Assembly: GCA_001604005.1 (NCBI GenBank)
Contig: LVAM01000010.1
Span: forward strand, 1 to 64,000
Direction: 5' to 3'
DNA length: 64,000 bases
Source of the DNA: Clostridiales bacterium Firm_07
GTDB taxonomy: Bacteria; Bacillota; Clostridia; Oscillospirales; CAG-272
Shown: positions 1 through 11,440 of the stretch, piece by piece
How positions within the stretch are numbered: position 1 is the first letter of the stretch
Layout: the number at the start of each line of letters is the position of its first letter
Program-made: the position numbers and the translations under genes
The notes under the pieces: generated by a model
What the model saw: only the letters and a program-made list of their open reading frames with translations
Databases searched by the model: none
Told to the model about the DNA's origin: nothing

Positions 1-789
1 GTTGGAGATGAGCCCTCTCGTTACGCCGTAGCGCACCGCGCCCGACGTCAGCACCCCCGCCGCGCCGCCGAGCGCCCCCCGCGGGGAAAGCGCGCCGCGA
101 AAAATGGCGGCAAAGGCGGCGGGCAGCGCGGCACGGCGCAGGATCAGCACCGCCACCGAGGCGAGCGTAAAGAGCGCGCAAACAAAGGGCACGATGGCGG
201 CGCAAAACGCCTCGATCTTCTCACCGCCCCGCCGCAAAACCAGCGCGGCGCCGCCGCCCATCAAAACGCCCGTGAGGAGCGCGGGCACGCCAAAGGCCCC
301 CCGCATCGCCTCCGCCGCCGCGCTGCTTTGTATCACGCCGCCAAGCGTCAGCGCGCAAAGACAGCAAAGCGCCGCAAACGCTTTTCCCGTTGCCCGCCCC
401 GCCTTGCCGAAACTGTTTTCCATATAATACATAGCGCCGCCGTGCGCCCGCCCCTTTTCGTCGAAACGGCGCGTGGCGAGCGCGAGAACGATCTCCGCGT
501 ATTTGAGAAACATTGCGAAAAACGCCGACAGCCACATCCAAAAAACCGCCCCCGCGCCGCCCAGCGCTATCGCCGTTGCCACGCCGGCGATATTCCCCAC
601 GCCGAGCGTGCCCGCAAGCGCAAGCGCCAGCGACCTTGCCGAGCCCCTGCCCCTCTCTCTTGCAAGCGCCCGCCCCACACGGCGCGGATGCCGCAGAAAA
701 ACAAGCCCCGCGCGGCAGAAAAAGTAGCCTCCGATCAAAAACAAAAGCGGAACGAGAAGTGCCGTTGCGCCGTCGGAAAGTGCGTGCAT
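1..789 (-). CDS. Sodium:alanine/glycine symporter (AGCS family), 3' end off the window
   Basis: This frame is open to the window edge, so the ORF track missed it; about 263 codons of the N-terminal part are present. Reading from ATG at 789, preceded by AAAGGGGG, it gives MHALSDGATALLVPLLFLIGG, a first membrane helix. The AGCS signature follows at about residues 58-90 (GTLGVGNIAGVATAIALGG, then AVFWMW), and then KYAEIVLA and GAMYYMENSFG. Further hydrophobic segments follow. Family members use a sodium gradient to import alanine or glycine across the cytoplasmic membrane; the substrate here is inferred. The gene diverges from groESL. Complete family members are about 450-500 residues, so roughly the last 200 are missing. 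Confidence 0.9.
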   Translation of the reverse strand, partial: MHALSDGATALLVPLLFLIGGYFFCRAGLVFLRHPRRVGRALARERGRGSARSLALALAGTLGVGNIAGVATAIALGGAGAVFWMWLSAFFAMFLKYAEIVLALATRRFDEKGRAHGGAMYYMENSFGKAGRATGKAFAALCCLCALTLGGVIQSSAAAEAMRGAFGVPALLTGVLMGGGAALVLRRGGEKIEAFCAAIVPFVCALFTLASVAVLILRRAALPAAFAAIFRGALSPRGALGGAAGVLTSGAVRYGVTRGLISN

Positions 790-839
790 ATTGCCCCCTT
801 TTATAAATGTTAACATTGTGTGAACAATGGAAAATATAC

Positions 840-867
840 TTGATTTTTCCTTGTTTTGGTGTACAAT
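840..867 (+). promoter_or_regulatory. Promoter of groES-groEL
   Basis: TTGATT (840-845) and TACAAT (862-867) are separated by 16 bases. The CIRCE operator begins 11 bases after the -10 box, so the predicted start point lies just upstream of or at the operator. Confidence 0.65.
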
Positions 868-878
868 TATCTTATGAG

Positions 879-905
879 TTAGCACTCACGCCTTATGAGT
901 GCCAA
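879..905 (+). promoter_or_regulatory. CIRCE operator (HrcA binding site)
   Basis: TTAGCACTC, a 9-base spacer, then GAGTGCCAA. It matches the CIRCE consensus TTAGCACTC-N9-GAGTGCTAA with one mismatch. HrcA is the known repressor at this site and releases it on heat or protein-folding stress. hrcA itself is not in the window. Confidence 0.95.
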
Positions 906-949
906 AATTCAACAAGTTTTGGGCGAAAGCCTTAAAGGAGGCAAAAAAA

Positions 950-2895
<1,946 letters not shown>

Positions 2896-2934
2896 TCCCC
2901 TGCCCCCGAAAACGCTTTCAGCCGTGAGAACGGC

Positions 2935-2974
2935 AAAAAGGCGCGAGGCTTTTGCCTCGCGCCTTTTCTTTTTT
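2935..2974 (+). terminator. Rho-independent terminator of groESL, probably bidirectional
   Basis: A perfect 10-bp stem GGCGCGAGGC/GCCTCGCGCC with a TTTT loop, preceded by A5 and followed by TTTTCTTTTTT. The reverse strand also ends in T5, so it may serve the convergent glycosyltransferase gene, whose stop codon is at 2979. Confidence 0.93.
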
Positions 2975-2978
2975 GTTT

Positions 2979-4097
2979 TCAAGGGTGTTTTCGGTTCTCC
3001 ACGGTTCTGTCGTACACCGAGCGGTAGAGCGGCGCGACCCGCTTCCAATCCAGCGCCGCGAGAAACTCTTCCGCCGCCGCTACGCGCTCCGCGCGCGCTT
3101 CGGCGCGCTCCGGTTGACACGCGGCAAGCAGTGCCGTGGCAAGGGTCTCGTCGTTGGCGAGCGAGAAAAATTTGCCGTATCCGTCGCTCACCTCTCTGTT
3201 TGTCGGAATGTCGCTTAAAACCAGACGCACGCCGTGCGCCATACATTCGAGTTGCGTGGAGCCAAATCCCTCATAAAAGGTCGGGAAAACGCACGCCGTG
3301 GCGCGATCGTAAAGAAGATTGCAATCGCCGTTTTCGATATAGCCCGTAAAAATGATGTCCGCGCGGGAAGCGGCGTTCTCTGCCTGTTTGTGGAACTCCT
3401 CGGCGCCGTAACCGTCTCTGCCCGCAAAGATCAGTTTGTAGCCGGGCAGTTTTCCCTCCGCTTTCAAAGCGTCAAAAACGCGGATCAACATTCCGGGATT
3501 TTTGCGTTTTTCCACCGTACCGACCGCCAGGAAAAAGGGCGCGTCGCCGATTTTTTGCAATTCCGCGTTCACAAAAGTGCCGCCATTCTCCTGCCGCGCG
3601 CTCATTTCGTCGTAAACGCCGGGATAGATCGCCACGGTCTTATCCGCCGCTTCCGGGAAAAGCGACGCGATCTCGGCTTTAACGGAGCCGGAAACCGTGA
3701 AAATGAGGTCGGCGTGCTTGATCGCGTAGCGCGTGACGGCGCGCGCGTAAAAGCGGTAGAAACGGGGCAGTGTCTCCGGATACAAAAACGCGACCAGATC
3801 GTGGACCGTGACCGCGTACACCACGTCGCGCGAGCGGCGGACGGGGATCGCGTAATTGGTGAAGTGCACGACGTCCGCGTCGCGCGTTTTTTTGCGATAC
3901 GCGGGGGACTGAATGTGCCACAAATATTTTAAGCGGCGCAAAGAGCGCTTGCCGCCTTTATCAAAGGTAAGGATCTCCACCGTGTCGCCGTCCTCCGGCA
4001 CGGCAGTTTCGGAAAGCGACGCGGCAAGATGCGCCGTGTATTTTCCGATGCCTGTTCCGACGGCAAGCTGCATACCGTCGTCTATCTTGATTTTCAT
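2979..4097 (-). CDS. Glycosyltransferase family 4 (GT-B fold)
   Basis: 372 residues from the ATG at 4097 (MKIKIDDGMQLAVGTGIGKY), which has AAAGGA upstream. The longer frame in the ORF track lacks such a site. The N-terminal Rossmann-like half has the donor/acceptor-cleft GTGIGKY motif and VVHFTNYAIP. The C-terminal half has FLAVGTVEKRKNP and the retaining GT4 E-x7-E motif in FYEGFGSTQLECMAHG, followed by LSDIPTNREV. GT4 enzymes transfer sugars from nucleotide-sugars to glycans or lipids; the acceptor here cannot be read from sequence. It stands alone with its own promoter and has no polysaccharide locus around it. Confidence 0.88.
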   Translation of the reverse strand: MKIKIDDGMQLAVGTGIGKYTAHLAASLSETAVPEDGDTVEILTFDKGGKRSLRRLKYLWHIQSPAYRKKTRDADVVHFTNYAIPVRRSRDVVYAVTVHDLVAFLYPETLPRFYRFYARAVTRYAIKHADLIFTVSGSVKAEIASLFPEAADKTVAIYPGVYDEMSARQENGGTFVNAELQKIGDAPFFLAVGTVEKRKNPGMLIRVFDALKAEGKLPGYKLIFAGRDGYGAEEFHKQAENAASRADIIFTGYIENGDCNLLYDRATACVFPTFYEGFGSTQLECMAHGVRLVLSDIPTNREVSDGYGKFFSLANDETLATALLAACQPERAEARAERVAAAEEFLAALDWKRVAPLYRSVYDRTVENRKHP

Positions 4098-4166
4098 CGT
4101 TATCCTTTCCGGGCAAGGCGTTAAAACGGGATGAAACAAACGCCGCCGATACAGAGGTTCCTTTAT

Positions 4167-4195
4167 ATTGTAACATATTTGAGGCGATTTGAAAA
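4167..4195 (-). promoter_or_regulatory. Candidate promoter of the GT4 gene
   Basis: Read on the minus strand: TTTTCA, 17 bases, TACAAT. The -10 box lies about 70 bases upstream of the GT4 start codon. The -35 match is weak. Confidence 0.45.
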
Positions 4196-4484
4196 GAGGG
4201 TGCGCAAAAATTCGTTTTTCCGTTTTTCCATTTCTTTGTCGACATTTTTCCATTTTTATATTCTATATTTTCCACTATAACTTTTCAATTTTCTTTGTTT
4301 CCCGCTCTTTTCCGACAAAAGGTAAAAAGCAACGTCCCCCGCTCTGCCGCGACGAGCAAAACGGCGCGGAAAGCGGAACAGTGGTAAGCGCGCGAAAGAG
4401 GAGCGGAAGCCGGGGGTGCGGCTGCGTTTTTGCGGAGTTTTCCGCACACGCGGAAAAAGATGCGGATTTTTTTGTGAAAAAAAC
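4196..4484. other. Non-coding spacer with no recognised element
   Basis: Pyrimidine/purine-skewed sequence between the GT4 promoter and the tRNA-Ser promoter, with several runs resembling TTTTTCCATTT. The ORFs here are short, overlap in several frames and lack a convincing ribosome binding site. I see no gene or stable structure. Confidence 0.5.
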
Positions 4485-4513
4485 TTGCTTTTTGCGCCGC
4501 GATATGCTATAAT
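4485..4513 (+). promoter_or_regulatory. Promoter of tRNA-Ser
   Basis: TTGCTT (4485-4490), 17 bases, consensus TATAAT (4508-4513). The tRNA 5' end is 36 bases downstream of the -10 box. Confidence 0.8.
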
Positions 4514-4548
4514 ACGCAATGTGCCGCTTTTCGCGGCGCGAACAATAC

Positions 4549-4639
4549 GGAGGAGTACTCAAGAGGTCGAAGAGGCGTGACTCGAAATCTCGTAGGGCGT
4601 TAACGCGTCGCGTGGGTTCAAATCCCACCTCCTCCGCCA
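4549..4639 (+). tRNA. tRNA-Ser (CGA anticodon)
   Basis: Acceptor GGAGGAG (4549-4555) pairs with CTCCTCC (4629-4635), followed by discriminator G and an encoded CCA. The D-stem is CTC/GAG. The anticodon loop CTCGAAA gives CGA, which reads UCG serine codons. The long class II variable arm contains the GCG-TTAA-CGC hairpin, and the T-arm is GTGGG-TTCAAAT-CCCAC. The anticodon stem CGTGA/TCTCG contains one U-U mismatch at positions 29/41. The R-M island begins directly behind this gene. Confidence 0.95.
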
Positions 4640-4641
4640 AC

Positions 4642-4669
4642 AAAAAGGCACCTTAAAGGGTGCCTTTTT
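4642..4669 (+). terminator. Terminator of tRNA-Ser
   Basis: AAAAAGGCACC, short loop, GGTGCCTTTTT, a perfect 11-bp stem. An identical copy occurs at 7461-7488 as part of the island-flanking repeat. Confidence 0.92.
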
Positions 4670-4807
4670 CTGTTGCGTGGGTGAAACACTTTGCGAAATC
4701 GCAGAGCCAAGCGATTTTCTTCAAACGGCGGACGCGACAAATGATTTTGCAAAGCGCCTCGCGCCGCGGCGCCTGTATTGGTCAAGCACCCGCCATGGCG
4801 CCATTTT
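4642..4807 (+). repeat. Left flanking direct repeat of the R-M island
   Basis: The first 69 bases (4642-4710) are identical to 7461-7529, and the next 14 differ at two positions. The copies then diverge until a shared tail TCAAGCACCCGCCAT..GCCATTT (4782-4807 here, 7597-7621 on the right). The unit is about 165 bases and abuts the CCA end of tRNA-Ser. No transposase or inverted termini are visible, so a site-specific duplication or a dispersed intergenic repeat is more likely than an IS. Confidence 0.85.
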
Positions 4808-4829
4808 TCTTTGTATGGGATCTTTAATA

Positions 4830-4858
4830 TTGATAAAAAACAACTTTTATGATAGAAT
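4830..4858 (+). promoter_or_regulatory. Promoter of the HEPN-motif gene
   Basis: TTGATA (4830-4835), 17 bases, TAGAAT (4853-4858), in an AT-rich stretch 57 bases upstream of the ATG. Confidence 0.65.
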
Positions 4859-4914
4859 TATTTCAAAGAGGCATTTAAGATTAAAAATGAAAGAGCGATT
4901 TAATATAACAAATT

Positions 4915-5457
4915 ATGGATGAGAAATATATATGGCATTTTAACGATGAAGAATACATGCAATGGGCTGAGGCTCAGATAATTGCTTTTGAGGCTGAGTT
5001 TGATTATAAAGATTATATAACTCCGCATGATGACGCCCGAGAGTTGATCGGTCGAATCCTAGAAGAGTTTCAATTACTCGAATCGTGCATAAAAAGTTTA
5101 TTAAAATGTGCTGTTGAAACTGGTATATATGTAGGAAAAGCTACTTTCAATTTTGATAAATTTATTCAAGCGACTAGAATAATTAATGAACTTAAAGGCA
5201 TCCTTTTTGAAGAGAAAAGTGCCGAAGACCTTATTGAATTAATAAGGTTCAGAAACTATATTGTTCATTTTCATTATGTTAGTGATGATCAAAAAAAAGC
5301 TGAAAAGTTATTCCCTCATTTCCTTTTTATGATAATAAACGCAGTCGATTATGTTTCCAATGTTATGAATAGAATAATTGGCGGTTGCACACATCTTCCC
5401 AATGTTTTTGAACTAAAGACGAAAAACATATCTTTTTCCGTCCCCAAACGACATTGA
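4915..5457 (+). CDS. Hypothetical all-helical protein with a HEPN-type R-x4-H motif
   Basis: 180 residues, predicted mostly helical. RFRNYIVHFHY at residues 111-121 contains R113-N114 and H118, matching the R-(x)4-6-H signature (commonly RNxxxH) of HEPN ribonucleases and toxins. Because of this motif I infer an RNase or abortive-infection type role; the family is otherwise not recognised. No partner nucleotidyltransferase (MNT) antitoxin is adjacent. It has its own promoter and a poor ribosome binding site. Codon use and base composition are far more AT-rich than the surrounding chromosome, as for the adjoining methyltransferase and nuclease, which implies joint horizontal acquisition. It could instead be an inert structural HEPN. 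Confidence 0.6.
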   Translation: MDEKYIWHFNDEEYMQWAEAQIIAFEAEFDYKDYITPHDDARELIGRILEEFQLLESCIKSLLKCAVETGIYVGKATFNFDKFIQATRIINELKGILFEEKSAEDLIELIRFRNYIVHFHYVSDDQKKAEKLFPHFLFMIINAVDYVSNVMNRIIGGCTHLPNVFELKTKNISFSVPKRH

Positions 5458-5484
5458 CATTCATACATAAAGGAGTTATAGTTT

Positions 5485-5573
5485 AAAAAGAGGAGGCGAC
5501 GAAAACCGGGGCCTTCCACAAGCGGGCTAGCGGGGACGCCCCGAGTCGCGGCCCGGCTTTGGCGGCTCTTTTT
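5485..5573 (+). other. GC-rich structured non-coding element inside the AT-rich island
   Basis: An outer stem AAAAAGAG/CTCTTTTT (5485-5492 with 5566-5573) encloses nested complementary pieces, including GCGAC/GTCGC and CGGGG-ACG-CCCCG. Its composition contrasts sharply with the flanking AT-rich genes. It could be a terminator-capped small RNA, a remnant of another element, or a terminator for the HEPN gene. I do not recognise a named RNA family. Confidence 0.45.
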
Positions 5574-5597
5574 ACTCCAACCTTTCCCGTTTTACGG

Positions 5598-5664
5598 CGG
5601 GTGCTTGATCGCGGCGCGTAGCGCCGCGCTTGTATTATATCAAGCACCCGTCAAAGTGCCAAAT
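5598..5664 (+). repeat. Inverted repeat and third copy of the TCAAGCACCCG element
   Basis: CGGGTGCTTGAT (5598-5609) and ATCAAGCACCCG (5639-5650) are perfect inverted arms. They flank the inner palindrome GCGGCGC-GTA-GCGCCGC. The right arm continues into TCAAGCACCCGTCAAAGTGCCAAAT, which resembles the tails at 4782-4807 and 7597-7621. Confidence 0.75.
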
Positions 5665-5698
5665 CCAAAAAACTATAATTATTTTTGCAGATTCAATC

Positions 5699-5727
5699 TT
5701 GCGAAAAAATCCAAAGTGTGATAAAAT
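5699..5727 (+). promoter_or_regulatory. Promoter of the R-M genes
   Basis: TTGCGA (5699-5704), 17 bases, TAAAAT (5722-5727), 36 bases before the methyltransferase ATG. No C-protein box or controller gene is seen. Confidence 0.6.
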
Positions 5728-5763
5728 AAAAAAAGACAATAATACCATTAGGGGTAACGAATA

Positions 5764-6675
5764 ATGGATATTCTTGATTTTAGATACGAATGCAAAAACG
5801 CTTTGGATTTTTGCAAATCTTTACCTTCCAATTCTGTAAAACTTATAATCACTTCACCCCCGTATAATATCGGCAAGGACTACGAAACAAGGACGAGCAT
5901 TGAAGAGTATATCAGCAATATAGAATCTATGCTTGCTGAATTTGTGCGGATTCTGTCGGGGGATGGAAGTCTTTGTTGGCAAACTGGAAACTATGTAGTT
6001 AAGGGAGAGATTTATCCTCTCGATATCTATTTTTACCCATATTTCAAGAAACTCGGATTATATTTGCGCAATCGTATTATTTGGCATTTTGGGCACGGTT
6101 TGCATTGTTCCAAGCGGTTTAGCGGTCGGTATGAAACAATTCTTTGGTTTACAAAGAGCGATAATTATACTTTCAATTTGGATGATGTCAGAATCCCCTC
6201 CAAATACCCCGGCAAAAAGTATTACAAAGGTGAAAAGCAAGGGCAGTATAGTTGCAATCCGAAAGGAAAGAATCCCGAAGATGTTTGGGAGATGACTCTT
6301 GAAAGATTGATTGATGATTGGGATGCTCAAATCTGGGATATTCCGAATGTTAAGAATAATCACCCGGAGAAAGTCGATCATCCTTGTCAGTTCCCTGTTG
6401 AGTTGGTCGAAAGATGTGTCCTTGCATTGACAAATGAGAATGATATTGTCTATGATCCCTTTGCGGGTGTTGGATCTTCGTTGATCGCCGCCTTAAAGAA
6501 CAATCGGCGGGCATATGGCACCGAGTGGACTCAACGGTATATCGATATCGGATTGGACAGAATAGAAAAATTGAAATCAGACACGCTTCCTACCAGACCG
6601 ATATATCAAAAGATTTGGAAACCGGGTGAGAAGGATAAAATATCGCAGGTTCCTGCAGAATGGAGTGGCAAATGA
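5764..6675 (+). CDS. Type II DNA methyltransferase, beta class (likely N4-cytosine)
   Basis: 303 residues. The catalytic motif IV TSPPYNIGKDY (about residues 31-41) precedes the AdoMet-binding motif I YDPFAGVGSSLIAA (about 233-246), which is the order of the beta class. SPPY is typical of N4-cytosine methyltransferases and of some N6-adenine enzymes. The adjacent nuclease belongs to the BstYI/BglII family, whose partner enzymes protect GATC-centred sites, so I infer methylation within RGATCY. It overlaps the nuclease gene by ATGA, so translation is coupled. It shares the AT-rich composition of the island. Confidence 0.9.
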   Translation: MDILDFRYECKNALDFCKSLPSNSVKLIITSPPYNIGKDYETRTSIEEYISNIESMLAEFVRILSGDGSLCWQTGNYVVKGEIYPLDIYFYPYFKKLGLYLRNRIIWHFGHGLHCSKRFSGRYETILWFTKSDNYTFNLDDVRIPSKYPGKKYYKGEKQGQYSCNPKGKNPEDVWEMTLERLIDDWDAQIWDIPNVKNNHPEKVDHPCQFPVELVERCVLALTNENDIVYDPFAGVGSSLIAALKNNRRAYGTEWTQRYIDIGLDRIEKLKSDTLPTRPIYQKIWKPGEKDKISQVPAEWSGK

Positions 6676-7298
6676 AACTTGCATATTATTATAGCCATTT
6701 GAACGGTTATGAGCATATGATCGTTCATCACAAAGACCTTTGGGATGAGATTGTATCTGCAATTCAAGCCATTGATGCAAACAATTATACGAAGATCAGT
6801 AAAGCGAAGCCATCAATGGGTAAAGTTTTTTACGATCAAAAAGAATTGAATAAGCGTTTCAATGAGATTCTTCTCCCTCAAGGTTGGAGTTCAGTTACTA
6901 CTCCGTATTTCGTAACGAGTGATATTCCGACAGCAAGAGAGATTGCTGGTGTTCGAGATAAAGACGAACAGAAGCGCATCATTGAAAGCAAAGGTTTTAC
7001 TGCTTTTAATACGAATAACCAAGTTGATTTTGTGAAAGAACGGGTTGCTGTTGAAGTTCAGTTTGGCAAGTATTTTAGTGTAGCGTATGATTTGCACGTA
7101 AAGCATACATTCTTCTTCCTGCGGAATGATATTGACGTTGGGATTGAGATCGTCCCTACCAAAGCAATGTGTTTAAAAATGGATACGGGTGTTGCTTGGT
7201 ATGAGAATGAATTAGCAAATGTTATTCGTGAAGGTAGATCGAATCCTTCTGTCCCTATTATTTTGATCGGCATAGAGCCGGAAAAAATCCAAATCTAA
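6672..7298 (+). CDS. Type II restriction endonuclease of the BstYI/BglII family
   Basis: 208 residues from the ATG at 6672, which overlaps the methyltransferase stop (ATGA) and has GGAG 6 bases upstream. The track start at 6660 is less likely. VDFVKERVAVEVQFGKY gives the D-x8-E-x-Q active site (D119, E128, Q130) that replaces PD-(D/E)xK in BglII and BstYI. From memory of BstYI, similarity runs from the N-terminal YSHLNG, through this block and AYDLHVKH, to the C-terminal VPIILIGIEP. Expected cleavage is R^GATCY; this is an inference, not proven. All catalytic residues are present, so the gene looks active. Confidence 0.9.
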   Translation: MKLAYYYSHLNGYEHMIVHHKDLWDEIVSAIQAIDANNYTKISKAKPSMGKVFYDQKELNKRFNEILLPQGWSSVTTPYFVTSDIPTAREIAGVRDKDEQKRIIESKGFTAFNTNNQVDFVKERVAVEVQFGKYFSVAYDLHVKHTFFFLRNDIDVGIEIVPTKAMCLKMDTGVAWYENELANVIREGRSNPSVPIILIGIEPEKIQI

Positions 7299-7452
7299 AA
7301 GAGAAAAAACCTGATTTGCTTTGTCAATAAGAGTCTTGCCACTTTACGGAAACGGGTGGGAAAACTCTTGCGGTTTACCCTGATTTACAATGGGTGGGAT
7401 TGTGTAGTGCCTCTACCATTTGTGAAGTATTCAATATAGGTTACTACCGCCC

Positions 7453-7622
7453 CGCCAACTAAAAAGGCACCTTAAAGGGTGCCTTTTTCTGTTGCGTGGG
7501 TGAAACACTTTGCGAAATCGCAGAGCCAAACGATTTCCTTCAAAAGAGCGTAGCCAATAACTTTGTGGAGTGTTCGCAACGACGCGCTTGTATATGTCAA
7601 GCACCCGCCATAGTGCCATTTA
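7453..7622 (+). repeat. Right flanking direct repeat of the R-M island
   Basis: CCGCCAAC, then the 69-base perfect repeat (7461-7529) including the tRNA terminator hairpin, then a diverged part, then the TCAAGCACCCGCCAT tail (7597-7621). The bases before the repeat (CCGCCCCGCCA) faintly resemble the tRNA-Ser 3' end (CTCCTCCGCCA), but no tRNA body precedes them. Between 7299 and 7452 I see no gene. Confidence 0.8.
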
Positions 7623-7665
7623 CGTTTAGTTTTTGAAAATAAATGTATTATGGTGTTATAAGGGA

Positions 7666-7694
7666 TTGAAAAATTCGTCGTTTTATGCTATATT
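7666..7694 (+). promoter_or_regulatory. Promoter of the TIGR04076-type gene
   Basis: TTGAAA (7666-7671), 17 bases, TATATT (7689-7694), 32 bases upstream of the chosen ATG. Confidence 0.6.
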
Positions 7695-7726
7695 ATTTTG
7701 CGAGACGACACGCAAGGAGCCGATAT

Positions 7727-10800
<3,074 letters not shown>

Positions 10801-10845
10801 CACCCGAAATCCGAAAAATTTTTATACAGCAAGGAGAAGAGCAAT

Positions 10846-11349
10846 ATGCAACTCTACATCAGAAACAAATGGATCAGTCTCGGCGGCTCCTCGGTCGTGA
10901 AAGACGCAAACGAAAACGACGTTTTGAAAGTGAAAGGCAAAATTTTCACCTTCACCGCCAAAAAATTCGTGATGGATCTGAACGACAATCTCTGCTACAC
11001 CGTCAAAAACAAATTCTGGTCTTTCTTTGTCAAAAAAGCATACGTGTTAGACAAAGACGGCAAACAGGTGGCGTTTGTGCGGAGAAAATATTTCTCGCTC
11101 CACGACCGCTATTTCATTGACTGCGAACTCGGAAAGTTGGAGATCAAAGGCAACATTTTGGGATTTGACTATCACATCAGCCTGGATGGTGTCGAGGTCG
11201 GACACATCTCCCGCCGCATCTCGCTGCGCGACTCGTTTGTGCTGGATATCGCCGACGACGCGAACATTCCTTTCTTTGTGGCGCTTGTCATCGCCATTGA
11301 TAACATCACCGACAGAAGAAGAGACGAAAAGAGCTCGTCAAGCGACTGA
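10846..11349 (+). CDS. LURP-one/YxjI-like (DUF567-type) beta-barrel protein
   Basis: 167 residues preceded by AAGGAGAAGAG. Repeated short strands fit the 12-stranded barrel of the YxjI/LURP-one/scramblase-like fold: LYIRNKWISLGGSSVVKD, then VKGKIFTFTAKKFVMD, then KKAYVLDKDGKQVAFVRRK, then SLHDRYFIDCELGKLEIKGN. A hydrophobic segment near the C-terminus (NIPFFVALVIAIDNI) could touch the membrane. The biochemical role of this family in bacteria is unknown. It lies 45 bases after lacZ in the same direction and may be cotranscribed. Confidence 0.7.
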   Translation: MQLYIRNKWISLGGSSVVKDANENDVLKVKGKIFTFTAKKFVMDLNDNLCYTVKNKFWSFFVKKAYVLDKDGKQVAFVRRKYFSLHDRYFIDCELGKLEIKGNILGFDYHISLDGVEVGHISRRISLRDSFVLDIADDANIPFFVALVIAIDNITDRRRDEKSSSSD

Positions 11350-11440
11350 CGCATTCCCTCTCCGCAAGCGCTTTTCTTGACTTTGGACCGACCTTTTATG
11401 CCATTTGACCGTAAAAAACGCCGCACAAGGAGGCCGGAAT

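Noticed and set aside
104-813. Short plus-strand ORFs at the window start
   Set aside because: All are antisense to the AGCS symporter, whose frame is open to the edge and therefore missing from the track.
7441-7460. Second tRNA gene at the right repeat
   Set aside because: Only CCGCCA-like bases precede the repeat; no acceptor partner, D-arm or anticodon arm can be folded.
4642-7622. Composite transposon or IS element
   Set aside because: No transposase ORF and no terminal inverted repeats; the repeats include a tRNA terminator.
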